From NCBI RefSeq assembly GCF_002968015.1, contig NZ_PUIP01000006.1, forward strand, positions 288,823 to 352,822: a DNA stretch of 64,000 nt. Direction: 5' to 3'. Origin of the DNA: Massilia phosphatilytica (GTDB taxonomy: Bacteria > Pseudomonadota > Gammaproteobacteria > Burkholderiales > Burkholderiaceae_D). The notes beneath the pieces were generated by a model. It was not told the origin of the DNA and ran no database searches. It worked only from the letters and a program-made list of their open reading frames with translations. The first letter of the stretch is position 1; each line of letters begins with the position of its first letter. This document shows positions 17,200 to 27,167 of this stretch, piece by piece. Position numbers and translations under genes: made by a program.

Positions 17200-18067
17200 A
17201 TGCTCACACTGCTCACCTGGAACATGCAATGCGCCCGCACGCCGGACAGCAGCGCCGACCTCGACCGTGTCGTCGACCGGGTGCTGCAATCCGGCGCCCG
17301 CTTCGATCTCCTGCTGCTGCAGGAAGTCGGCTGCGGCCTGCCTGCACGCGACGGCAGTCCGATCGGCGACCAGTTCGCCGGGCTCGCGCGGCGCCTCGAC
17401 CATCTGCACGCCGCGTCCGCATTCGCCCTCGACGCGCAATGCAGACGGTTCCCCGCGCCGCCTCGGGTGCATGACGTTCGCGCGCAGCCCCATCGTCCAC
17501 GTGCGCCGCCACGCCCTGCCATGGCCGCCCGATCCCGAAGTGCCGTCCACGCCCCGCGTCGCACTCGACACCGTCGTGGCCACGCCGGACGGGATGCTGC
17601 GCGTGCTGAACGTCCACCTCGAGTATTTCTCGGAGCGGCAGCGCATGGCCCAGGTGGAGCGCCTGCGCGACCTGCAAGTGGAAGCGCTCGCGCGCGCAAG
17701 GCTCTCCGGCGCGCCGTCGGTGGCGCCCGATGGTCCGGGCGGCGTCCCGTTCGCACCGCTGCCGCATCCCGCCGCAGCCATCCTCGCCGGCGACTTCAAC
17801 ATGCTGCCCGGTTCCGACTGCCATGCGCGCCTGCTGGCACCCGGCCCAGATGGCGTCCCCCTGTGGCGAGATGCCTGGGAACTGGCGCATCCCGGCGAAC
17901 CCCATGCACCAACCGTGGGCCTGCACGACACCGCCCCGGATGCGCAGGCATTCACGTTCGACTACGCCTGCGTCAGCCCCGCGCTTGCGTCGCGGGTGCG
18001 CTCGCTGCGCGTGGACACGGCCGCGACCGGGTCCGACCACCAACCGCTGCTGCTGGAGCTGGCATGA
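17200..18067 (+). pseudogene. Endonuclease/exonuclease/phosphatase (EEP) family protein, frameshifted
   Basis: The N-terminal part, in the frame starting at ATG 17200, has LLTWNMQCART and FDLLLLQEVG, the first two EEP metal-site motifs. The C-terminal part lies in the next frame from about 17437 and has VLNVHLEYFSE, AAILAGDFNMLPGSD, FTFDYACVS and the final ATGSDHQPLLLEL with the catalytic His. Joining them needs one base removed near 17437 (GCGCAATGCAGAC). EEP proteins include DNases, RNases and sphingomyelinase-like phosphodiesterases; this one has no signal peptide. All catalytic residues are present across the two parts. The frameshift could be real decay or a sequence error. Confidence 0.8.
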
Positions 18068-18169
18068 ACGCGCCCAGCGTAAAGACCCGGCCTCCTGCCC
18101 ACCGACGTAGAATGAACGGCTTGCGCCCACGCGGCGCTCATCCGTTTGCAGCAATTGGAAGGACTTGTC

Positions 18170-18619
18170 TTGGATTGGGATTATCCGCATCCGTTCACAC
18201 TGGCCCGTGTCCCCGAAGCGGCCGACATCGACGGACTGAACCACACCAACAATGCCGTCTACGTCCGCTGGTGCGAACAGGCCGGGTGGGCCCACTCGGA
18301 GGCACTGGGCCTGTCGCTGGACGACTACCGGCGCCTGGACCGTGCCATGGCCATCCGGCGCGGCGAATACGATTACCTGCTGCCGACCTTTGCCGGCGAG
18401 GCGCTCGTGCTCGGGACCTGGCTCGTCGCCGGCGACGGGAAGCTGGCGATGCAGCGCCGCTTCCAACTCGTGCGCGAACGCGACGGCGCCACGGTACTGC
18501 GCGGCCGCTGGGACCTCGTCTGCATCGAACTGTCGAGCGGCCGCCCGCGCCGCATGCCGCAGGCTTTCGTGGACGCCTACATGGCGGTGGTGGTGGCGGA
18601 CGCGCACACCGCGTCCTGA
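18170..18619 (+). CDS. Hotdog-fold acyl-CoA thioesterase (4-hydroxybenzoyl-CoA thioesterase-like)
   Basis: A 149-residue hotdog protein. LARVPEAADIDGLNHTNNAVYVRWCEQA contains the Asp/Asn-rich active-site loop of the 4HBT/YbgC group (NHTNNAVY), and YDYLLPTFAGEALVLGTWL follows as the central hotdog helix-strand. These enzymes hydrolyse acyl- or aryl-CoA. I choose the TTG at 18170 because GGAAGGA (18157-18163) lies 6 nt upstream; no ATG exists in the right frame. Its neighbour on the minus strand side is a membrane protein and, beyond that, the PYP-type ligase, so a role with aryl-CoA is tempting but unproven. Confidence 0.8.
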   Translation: MDWDYPHPFTLARVPEAADIDGLNHTNNAVYVRWCEQAGWAHSEALGLSLDDYRRLDRAMAIRRGEYDYLLPTFAGEALVLGTWLVAGDGKLAMQRRFQLVRERDGATVLRGRWDLVCIELSSGRPRRMPQAFVDAYMAVVVADAHTAS

Positions 18620-18632
18620 CCCCGCGCGCGCC

Positions 18633-19001
18633 TCAGCGGCCAGTGCCTTTCTGTGCGCGCACGAGCCAGCGCAGCGCGCCCCACAGCAGCAGGATGGCGA
18701 TCACCGACGACGCCCCCAGCACCAGCAAGGTCAGGTCGTACAAGGCGTTGCCGAAGATCCAGGCGCCGCCCGACACCACGGTGAAGATAGTCGCGAACAC
18801 GAAGAATTTCGCGGCCGTCAGCAGGCAGTGCTGCACCGCACGGGCGCGGACGGCCGGGTCGGTGGCATCGAGGTCCCGTTCCAGCGCCTGCGAGGCGGAA
18901 CTGGCGCTTTCCAGATACCGGTAGATATAGCTCGCGACCACGCTGCCCGCCACGCCGACGAGGATGAGAACGATGTCCTTGGCTTCGATATGGATATTCA
19001 T
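18633..19001 (-). CDS. Small membrane protein of unknown function
   Basis: 122 residues with one N-terminal span (about 9-27) and two later spans (about 63-80 and 87-108), separated by a charged helix with SASQALERDLDATDPAVRAR. No family is recognised. It lies 132 bp downstream of the PYP-associated ligase on the same strand and could be in its transcript. The ATG is preceded by GAGACC (18 to 8 nt upstream), a weak ribosome site. Confidence 0.6.
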   Translation of the reverse strand: MNIHIEAKDIVLILVGVAGSVVASYIYRYLESASSASQALERDLDATDPAVRARAVQHCLLTAAKFFVFATIFTVVSGGAWIFGNALYDLTLLVLGASSVIAILLLWGALRWLVRAQKGTGR

Positions 19002-19133
19002 GGTCTCGGGTCCGCTCGTCCACCGTCCGGCCGGCTGCCGTCGACGTTCGAGTGGATCGGGGCCGCAAGATTCCGTGCGCGTGGCCGTGGGGCCGACCGG
19101 ATCAAGCGGCGCCGGCGCACGGCGTTACCGGCA

Positions 19134-20417
19134 TTAGCAGGCGTCGATGATCCAGTCCGCCGGCTTGCCGCTGGCCTGGAGTGGCAGGCGCGGGCCGAAC
19201 GTCCACGCGACGGGCCGCTCGGGCACCGTGAGCCGCCCGGCGGCCCACACGGGCAATGCGGCACGCAGGGCGTCGACGTCGGCACCGGGCTGCGCCACGA
19301 CGAAGGCTTTCAGGCGCTGGCCCTCGTCGGGCCGCATCAGCCGCACCGCGGCCTCCCGCACCTGCGGATGCAGCGCCAGCACGTCCGCGACATAGGCCGG
19401 GAACACGTTCGTGCCGCCGACCTGCACGGCGTCGTCGATGCGTCCCGCCGGCAGGAAGTGCGCCGCATCGGACCAGTCCAGCCGATCCTGCAACGGATAG
19501 CGCCGCGCCGTCCCGTCCGGCAAGGTGCGCGCCAGCGTGGCGGGATCATCCGTGCGGGACCAGTGCGGCAGCAGGGTGAAAGGAGCGCCCGCCCGTTCGC
19601 GCCAGCCGACGCCTGCCGTTTCCGAGCTGCCATAGACCTGCAGCAGGCGCAGGCCGGCGGCGGCCAGCGTAGCGGCGAGCGCGTCCGGACAGGGCGCGGT
19701 CGATGTCACGCCGACGATGCCCGCGTCGAATGCCGGCGCGACCCGTGCGGCCGCTTCCCACCAACCGGGATGTGCCACGACGAGGTCGCCGGCGCGCGCC
19801 AGGCTCGCCAGCGCCGCCGGACCGGCCTGGCGGATGTCCACCACCTCGACCGCACCGGCGGCGTCCACGCCCGCGAGCCGCCGTGGCATCAGCACCGTGA
19901 ACAGGAATCCGTAGATATGGTGACTGGGCACGGCACTCAGCACGCGGCGCCGGCCCGGCACGAGCAGCGCCAGCGCGGCGATCTCCTGCTCCAGCGTGGC
20001 CAGCGCATGCGTGCAGCGCTTCGGGCTGCCGCTGCTGCCAGACGTGCGGAACGTCAGCGCGGGCGCATCGCTATCCGCGCCGGCCCGCGCGCACGCTTCC
20101 AGCCCGGCCCGTGCACTCGCGATCCAGTCGCCGACACAAGGCCGGGCCAGTAATTGCTCGTCGATACCGCCGCGCTGCAGGTGCAATGCCTCGACCAGTG
20201 TCGTGCCCAGCCCCATCAGCTCCAGCGAATCGACGCCGAGGTCGCGCACGAACCGGGTGTCGGGCGACCACGACGCAGGTGCGGGCTGGCGGCCGGGCCG
20301 CATCTGCGCCAGTTCGGCGGCGAGCAGGTCCGCGACGACGCGGTGCAAGGCCGCGCCATGGGTCCACCACGCGCCGGGTCGGGCAACACTTGAGGCAGAA
20401 TGGGGTGGTCGCGGCAT
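19134..20417 (-). CDS. Acyl-carrier-domain-fused AMP ligase, 4-coumarate ligase of PYP-activation type
   Basis: A 427-residue adenylate-forming enzyme. Residues about 22-100 look like an acyl carrier domain with the phosphopantetheine serine in FVRDLGVDSLELM (Ser64). The adenylation domain follows: A3 TFRTSGSSGSPK (122-133), A5 QVYGSSETAG (260-269), A8 GRIDDAVQVGGTNVFP (325-340) and the A10 lysine in LQASGKP (Lys418). In PYP-bearing bacteria a 4-coumarate ligase of this size activates p-coumarate for attachment to PYP. It is divergent from the PYP gene across 166 bp, which makes this role likely. The fused carrier domain could mean p-coumaroyl is handed over from the ligase's own arm. A TTGACA-N17-CATAGT promoter lies upstream (20473 down to 20445). 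Confidence 0.85.
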   Translation of the reverse strand: MPRPPHSASSVARPGAWWTHGAALHRVVADLLAAELAQMRPGRQPAPASWSPDTRFVRDLGVDSLELMGLGTTLVEALHLQRGGIDEQLLARPCVGDWIASARAGLEACARAGADSDAPALTFRTSGSSGSPKRCTHALATLEQEIAALALLVPGRRRVLSAVPSHHIYGFLFTVLMPRRLAGVDAAGAVEVVDIRQAGPAALASLARAGDLVVAHPGWWEAAARVAPAFDAGIVGVTSTAPCPDALAATLAAAGLRLLQVYGSSETAGVGWRERAGAPFTLLPHWSRTDDPATLARTLPDGTARRYPLQDRLDWSDAAHFLPAGRIDDAVQVGGTNVFPAYVADVLALHPQVREAAVRLMRPDEGQRLKAFVVAQPGADVDALRAALPVWAAGRLTVPERPVAWTFGPRLPLQASGKPADWIIDAC

Positions 20418-20583
20418 GATCTCTCGTCGTCGATAAGCGCGCCGACTATGACGGGACGGTTCGTCCCTGTCAAATGCGTAAGGACGCAACAATGTGACAT
20501 ATGCGCACGATAGGTTTGACAGAGACATGACGCCATGTCACTATACCTTTCTGTCTTGCAACACCATTTCCGCTGGAGCTCCC
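20418..20583. promoter_or_regulatory. Divergent ligase/PYP promoter region
   Basis: Two outward promoters are visible. For the ligase, TTGACA (RC of 20468-20473) and CATAGT (RC of 20445-20450) are 17 bp apart. For PYP, TTGACA at 20516-20521 is followed by TATACC at 20542-20547 (20 bp) or CACTAT at 17 bp. A perfect inverted repeat GACATG-ACGC-CATGTC (20524-20539) lies between the PYP -35 and -10, where a repressor would act. A second one, TGCGT-AAGG-ACGCA (20475-20488), lies near the ligase -35. Confidence 0.6.
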
Positions 20584-20973
20584 ATGACCGCGCCCGACCT
20601 GTCCTTTGCCACCCCGGACCTGCACATGCGCCTCGCGCAACTGGCCGAGGACGAACTCGACCGCCTCGATTTCGGCGTCATCGGCTTCGACGGCGACACC
20701 AACGTGTGCCAGTACAACCGCACGGAGTCGGAAGCGGCCGGCCTCACGCCGCCCCGCGTGCTGGGCCAGCCGCTGTTCACGAACGTCGCGCCCTGCCTGA
20801 ACAATTTCATGGTGGCGCAGCGGTTCGAGGATGCCCAGGACGACGGCACGGCGCTCGACGCCACCATCGACTATGTGCTGACCTTGCGCATGCGCCCCGT
20901 GAAAGTCGCGCTGCGCCTCCTGGCCACACCGGACACGCCCGTGCGCTACGTGCTCGTCCAGCGCAAAGCATGA
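20584..20973 (+). CDS. pyp: Photoactive yellow protein (PYP) family blue-light receptor
   Basis: A 129-residue PAS-fold protein that aligns end to end with the classical PYP at a constant offset of two residues. Chromophore cysteine: NVAPC, Cys71 (Cys69 in Halorhodospira PYP). Chromophore hydrogen-bond pair: QYN Tyr44 (Tyr42) and Glu48 (Glu46). The C-terminal strand YVLVQRKA matches YWVFVKRV. PYP binds p-coumarate through a thioester and cycles with blue light. Thr50 and Arg52 of the classical protein are Ala52 and Leu54 here, so the spectrum and photocycle rate may differ. ATG 20584 follows CTGGAG. The stop overlaps the diguanylate cyclase start (ATGA), which ties photoreception to c-di-GMP turnover. 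Tyrosine ammonia lyase is not in the window. Confidence 0.9.
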   Translation: MTAPDLSFATPDLHMRLAQLAEDELDRLDFGVIGFDGDTNVCQYNRTESEAAGLTPPRVLGQPLFTNVAPCLNNFMVAQRFEDAQDDGTALDATIDYVLTLRMRPVKVALRLLATPDTPVRYVLVQRKA

Positions 20974-22298
20974 CGGCGGACACCGAACCGTACGCCCGCC
21001 TCGCCGCCGAGCATGAGGCGCTGATGCAGTTCCTGTACCTGGCCCCCGTGGGCCTCGTGCAGACGGCGGCCGATGGCGGGATCCTCATGATGAATCCGGT
21101 CTCGGCCCAGCTGCTGATGCCCCTGCAGCGCGACGGCAACCTGGTCAACCTGTTCGACGCGCTCGCCGGCGTCGCGCCCGAGCTGCGCCACCTGTGCGCG
21201 CTGTCCGCACGGCCCAGCGGCATGGTGTGCGACGGCCTGCACATCCAGCTCGGCGGTGCCGAAGCGCGACCGAAGCGCGCGCCGCAGGTCCTGGCACTGA
21301 CCGTCCTGAAGCTGGACGAAGCGCGCCTGATGGCCGTGCTGTCCGACGTCACGGAACAGGTGCGGCGCGACCGCCAGCTGCGCCAGAACGAAGCGTGGCT
21401 GGGCGCCCTCCTCACGAGCATCACGGACTACGCGCTCGTGGGCCTGGACGGCGCCGGCCGCGTCAGCGCGTGGAACGAGACGATCGCCCGCGTCACGGGA
21501 CATGGCGAGGACGTCGTCGGCCAGCCGTATTCCGTGTTTTATCCGCAGGGCGCGACGACGGCACATCACATCCACGACCGCCTGCGCGAGGCCGACCAGA
21601 ACGGCTGGAGCCTGGACGAAGGCCCGCGCGTACGCGCCGACGGCAGCGAGTTCTGGGCCAGCGCGATGATCTCGCCGCTGCCCGACCGCGACCCGGCGCT
21701 GGCCGAGCCGGGCGAACCCGCGTACTGCCTCGTGCTGCGCGACGTCAGCGACAAGCGCGATGCGCTCGCCGCCCGCCGCAAGTCGCTGTTCTGCGACCAC
21801 CTGACGGGCGTCGCCAACCGCCGCGCGTTCTTCGAGGCGGCCGAACTGGAACTGAACCGCAACCGGCGCGCGCCGCGGCCCACGGCCCTGGTCCTCATCG
21901 ATGCCGACCACTTCAAGCGCATCAATGACCGTCACGGCCACGCCGGCGGCGATGCCGTGTTGCGCCACCTGGGTCAACTGCTGGCCGCGACGTTCCGCCA
22001 GGTCGATGTCGTCGCGCGCGTGGGCGGCGAGGAATTCGCCGTGCTGCTGCCGTCGTCCGACCTGGACGCGGCTGCCGCCGTGGCCGAACGGCTGCGCGGA
22101 CTCGTCGCCAGCCGGCCCGTCGCGCACGACGGTGCGCTCATCACGTGCACGATCAGCGCCGGTGTCGCCGTGTGCGACGGCGAGGCGCTTGGGCTGGCCG
22201 GCCTGATGAAGCGTGCCGACGAAGCGCTGTACGCCGCGAAGGCGGCGGGCCGCGACCGCGTCGAGCGGTGGCGCCCCGCGCTGGAGGCCGGACCATGA
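20970..22298 (+). CDS. PAS-PAS-GGDEF diguanylate cyclase coupled to PYP
   Basis: 442 residues, cytoplasmic, no membrane spans. PAS-like domain 1 (about 15-130) starts with FLYLAPVGLVQTAADGG. PAS domain 2 (about 140-262) has SITDYALVGLDGAGRVSAWNE. The GGDEF domain (about 275-435) has VGGEEF (351-356), an active signature, and the RQVD I-site (343-346) exactly five residues before it, so product feedback inhibition is expected. It makes c-di-GMP from two GTP. Start and stop both overlap neighbours by 4 bp (ATGA), so it is translated with PYP and with the next gene. The first PAS domain is homologous to that of the following phosphodiesterase. A role as the light-controlled synthase of the pair is inference from context. 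Confidence 0.9.
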   Translation: MTADTEPYARLAAEHEALMQFLYLAPVGLVQTAADGGILMMNPVSAQLLMPLQRDGNLVNLFDALAGVAPELRHLCALSARPSGMVCDGLHIQLGGAEARPKRAPQVLALTVLKLDEARLMAVLSDVTEQVRRDRQLRQNEAWLGALLTSITDYALVGLDGAGRVSAWNETIARVTGHGEDVVGQPYSVFYPQGATTAHHIHDRLREADQNGWSLDEGPRVRADGSEFWASAMISPLPDRDPALAEPGEPAYCLVLRDVSDKRDALAARRKSLFCDHLTGVANRRAFFEAAELELNRNRRAPRPTALVLIDADHFKRINDRHGHAGGDAVLRHLGQLLAATFRQVDVVARVGGEEFAVLLPSSDLDAAAAVAERLRGLVASRPVAHDGALITCTISAGVAVCDGEALGLAGLMKRADEALYAAKAAGRDRVERWRPALEAGP

Positions 22299-24052
22299 TC
22301 GACACGAACAAGGTCGACGCCTACGAGGCCCTCGTCCAGTTTCTCTACCGCGCGCCCATCGGCCTCGTGCAGGCGGGCCTGGACGGCACGGTCGACATGC
22401 TGAATCCGATGTCGTCCAGCCTCCTGATGCCGCTCGCGCGCGACGGCAGCCTCGATAATCTGTTCACGGTGCTGCAGGACGTGGCGCCGCAGCTGCGCGA
22501 CCTGACGGCGGCGGTCGACGCCCCGTCAGGCGTCGTATGCGAAGGGCTGCGCGTGGAACTGGGCGACGCGGCCGCGCCGGGCGCGGCGCAGGTGCTGGCG
22601 CTGAGCGTCCTGAAACTGGACGGCACGCGGCTGATGGCCACTGTGACAGACGCCACCGCGGAGGTGCAGCGCGAGCAGGAACGCCTCGCGCGCCGCCTGC
22701 GCAGCCAGGCGCGCACGGACGCGCTCACGCGCATGCCCAACCGCGAAGCCGTGCTGGAGCAGCTGCAGCAGATGCTGGGCCGGCCGCCGCTCGCCGATGG
22801 CGGCGCGCAGCACCGCGGTTTTGCGCTGCTGTTCATGAATTGCGACCGGTTCCGCCAGGTCAACGACGCATTGGGCCAGGCGGCCGGCGACCGGCTGCTC
22901 GTCCAGATCGGCGACCGCATCCGCGCCACCTTGCGCCCGCCGAGCGACCGTATCGATCCGCACGCAGGCGCGGGCCAGATGGCGGCCCGGGTCGGCGCCG
23001 ACGAATTCGCCGTCGTGCTGGACGGCCTGCGCAGCCACGACGACGCCGAACGCGTGGCCGCGCGCCTGCTCGACGCGCTCGCGCGCCCGCACACGCTGGA
23101 CGGCCAGGATATCGTGATCCGCCTCAGCATGGGCCTCGTGTGGAGCGGCGATGCAGGCCGCGAAGCCGGCGAGATGCTGCGCGACGCCAGCATCGCGATG
23201 GTCGAGGCCAAGCGTGCGGGCGGCGCCCGCTGCGTCGCGTTCGAGACCGCGATGCGCGAACGGGCCGCGCGCCGCGCCGACATCGAATCGGACCTGCGCC
23301 AGGCCCTCGCCGACGACCAGCTGTTCGTCGTCTACCAGCCCGTCGTCGGCCTGCGCGCGGACGGCGCCACCGACCATGCCGCCGGCGTCGAAGCGCTCGT
23401 GCGCTGGCGCCATCCTGTGCGCGGCGTCGTGCCGCCGATCGAGTTCATCCAGGTGGCGGAGGAGTCGGGACTCATCGGGGCGCTGGGCGACTTCGTGCTG
23501 CGCCGCGCGTGCAGCGACTTCGCCGCATGGCAGCGGGACCTGGGCGAGCGCGCGCCGCGCCTGCTGGCCGTGAACCTGTCGCGCGCCCAGCTGGCGGAAC
23601 CGGGCTGGCCCGCCGTCGTGCGCGACGTGCTGGCGCAGAACGGCATGCGCCCGGACCAGCTGCAACTGGAAGTGACGGAAAGCCTGGCCGCGCAGGACCA
23701 GCAGGTGCAGCAGCGCCTGCACGAACTGAAGGCCGTCGGCGTCACCCTGGCGCTGGACGATTTCGGCACCGGGTATTCCTCGCTCTCCAGCCTCCACCAG
23801 CTGCCCGTGGACACGGTCAAGATCGACCGCTCGTTCGTATGCCAGGCCGACACGAGCCATCACCACCGCGTGCTGATCGAGGCGACGGTCAAGGTGGCGC
23901 AAAGCCTCGGCATGAACACGGTGGCCGAAGGCATCGAGACGGAGGCGCAGGCCGCCGCCGTGCGCGCCCAGGCCTGCGCCAAGGGCCAGGGCTATCTGTT
24001 CAGCCGTCCCCTCGCCGCACCCGACCTGGTCGACTGGCTGGCGACACGCTGA
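22295..24052 (+). CDS. PAS-degenerate GGDEF-EAL phosphodiesterase coupled to PYP
   Basis: 585 residues, cytoplasmic. The N-terminal domain (about 10-125) is a paralog of that in the preceding cyclase (FLYRAPIGLVQAGLDG). The GGDEF domain (about 136-320) has GADEF (234-238) in place of GG[D/E]EF and probably no cyclase activity, though it may bind GTP as an allosteric site. The EAL domain (about 330-583) keeps EAL (366-368), NLS (427-429), EVTES (459-463), DDFGTG (488-493), Lys509, EGIET (545-549) and QGYLF, so c-di-GMP hydrolysis is expected. It starts with ATGA overlap, so synthase and phosphodiesterase are translated together. It converges with the aldo/keto reductase gene six bp away. Confidence 0.9.
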   Translation: MIDTNKVDAYEALVQFLYRAPIGLVQAGLDGTVDMLNPMSSSLLMPLARDGSLDNLFTVLQDVAPQLRDLTAAVDAPSGVVCEGLRVELGDAAAPGAAQVLALSVLKLDGTRLMATVTDATAEVQREQERLARRLRSQARTDALTRMPNREAVLEQLQQMLGRPPLADGGAQHRGFALLFMNCDRFRQVNDALGQAAGDRLLVQIGDRIRATLRPPSDRIDPHAGAGQMAARVGADEFAVVLDGLRSHDDAERVAARLLDALARPHTLDGQDIVIRLSMGLVWSGDAGREAGEMLRDASIAMVEAKRAGGARCVAFETAMRERAARRADIESDLRQALADDQLFVVYQPVVGLRADGATDHAAGVEALVRWRHPVRGVVPPIEFIQVAEESGLIGALGDFVLRRACSDFAAWQRDLGERAPRLLAVNLSRAQLAEPGWPAVVRDVLAQNGMRPDQLQLEVTESLAAQDQQVQQRLHELKAVGVTLALDDFGTGYSSLSSLHQLPVDTVKIDRSFVCQADTSHHHRVLIEATVKVAQSLGMNTVAEGIETEAQAAAVRAQACAKGQGYLFSRPLAAPDLVDWLATR

Positions 24053-24058
24053 GCCGCG

Positions 24059-24885
24059 TCAACGCATCGCCAGCGGCCGGCGCCGGCCAGGTGGCGGGAA
24101 GCCCGCGTCCAGCAGCGCCAGGTCGTCCGGCGTCAGTTGCGGCGCGAGGTCCAGCGCCGCGCGGTTCGCGCGCACGTGGGCCGGCTGCACCGCCTTCGGA
24201 ATCGTGACGACGCCGTCCTGACGCAGCAGCCACGCCAGCGCCACCTGGGCCGGCGTGACGCCATGGCGGCGCGCTACCTCGCCCAATTCCGGACGGGTGA
24301 GCAGCGCGCGCTGCTCGGCCGGCGTTGACTCCAGCGGAGAATATGCCATCACGGGAATCCCTCGCTCGCGGCACCACGGCAGCACATCCCATTCGATGCC
24401 GCGCTTGACGAGGTTATACAGCACCTGGTTCGCCGCGATGCCCCTGCCTTCCGGCAGCGCGGCCGCTTCGAGCATGTCGTCGACATCGAAGTTCGACACG
24501 CCGTACGCGCGGATCTTGCCCTCGTCGCGCAAGCGTTCGAACGCCTCCAGCGTCTCCGCCAGCGGCACGCCGCCGCGCCAGTGCAGCAGGTAGAGGTCGA
24601 GGTGGTCGGTGCGCAGGCGCCGCAGGCTGCGCTCGCACGCGGCCCGCACGCCCGCGCGCGAGGCATTGTGCGGGAAGACCTTGCTGACGAGGTAGACGCC
24701 GTCGCGGCGGCCGGCGATGGCTTCGCCGACCACTTCCTCGGCGCCGCCCTCCCCATACATCTCGGCCGTGTCGATCAGGGTCATGCCGAGGTCCAGGCCG
24801 AGCCGCAGCGCGGCCACCTCGGCCGCGCGGGCGGACGGATCCTCGCCCATGTTCCAGGTGCCCTGGCCTAGAATCGGGAGCGGCT

Positions 24886-24889
<4 letters not shown>
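24059..24889 (-). CDS. Aldo/keto reductase
   Basis: A 276-residue TIM-barrel NADPH-dependent oxidoreductase. [25 protein letters not shown] (about 35-59) has the catalytic Asp and Tyr, [11 protein letters not shown] has the catalytic Lys, and LYLLHWRGG the His. [16 protein letters not shown] is the NADPH phosphate loop. It starts with GTG in a GTGA overlap with the EF-G stop, so its translation is coupled to EF-G. The substrate is unknown. Most related proteins act on small aldehydes such as methylglyoxal. Confidence 0.9.
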
Positions 24890-26994
<2,105 letters not shown>

Positions 26995-27167
26995 CACAAT
27001 CTCCTGTGGATACGGAACGCCAATGTAAGTGCATATACCCTTACTTTCAAGGCCGGGCTCAGTGAACCGGTCTTAAGACAGAGGGTATAGCCGCACAATG
27101 TAACTGAAGTGCGGCTTTCGTGCTGGCGGCGTGCCCCAGGAACGAGGCGTCATGCAATGAGGATGGT

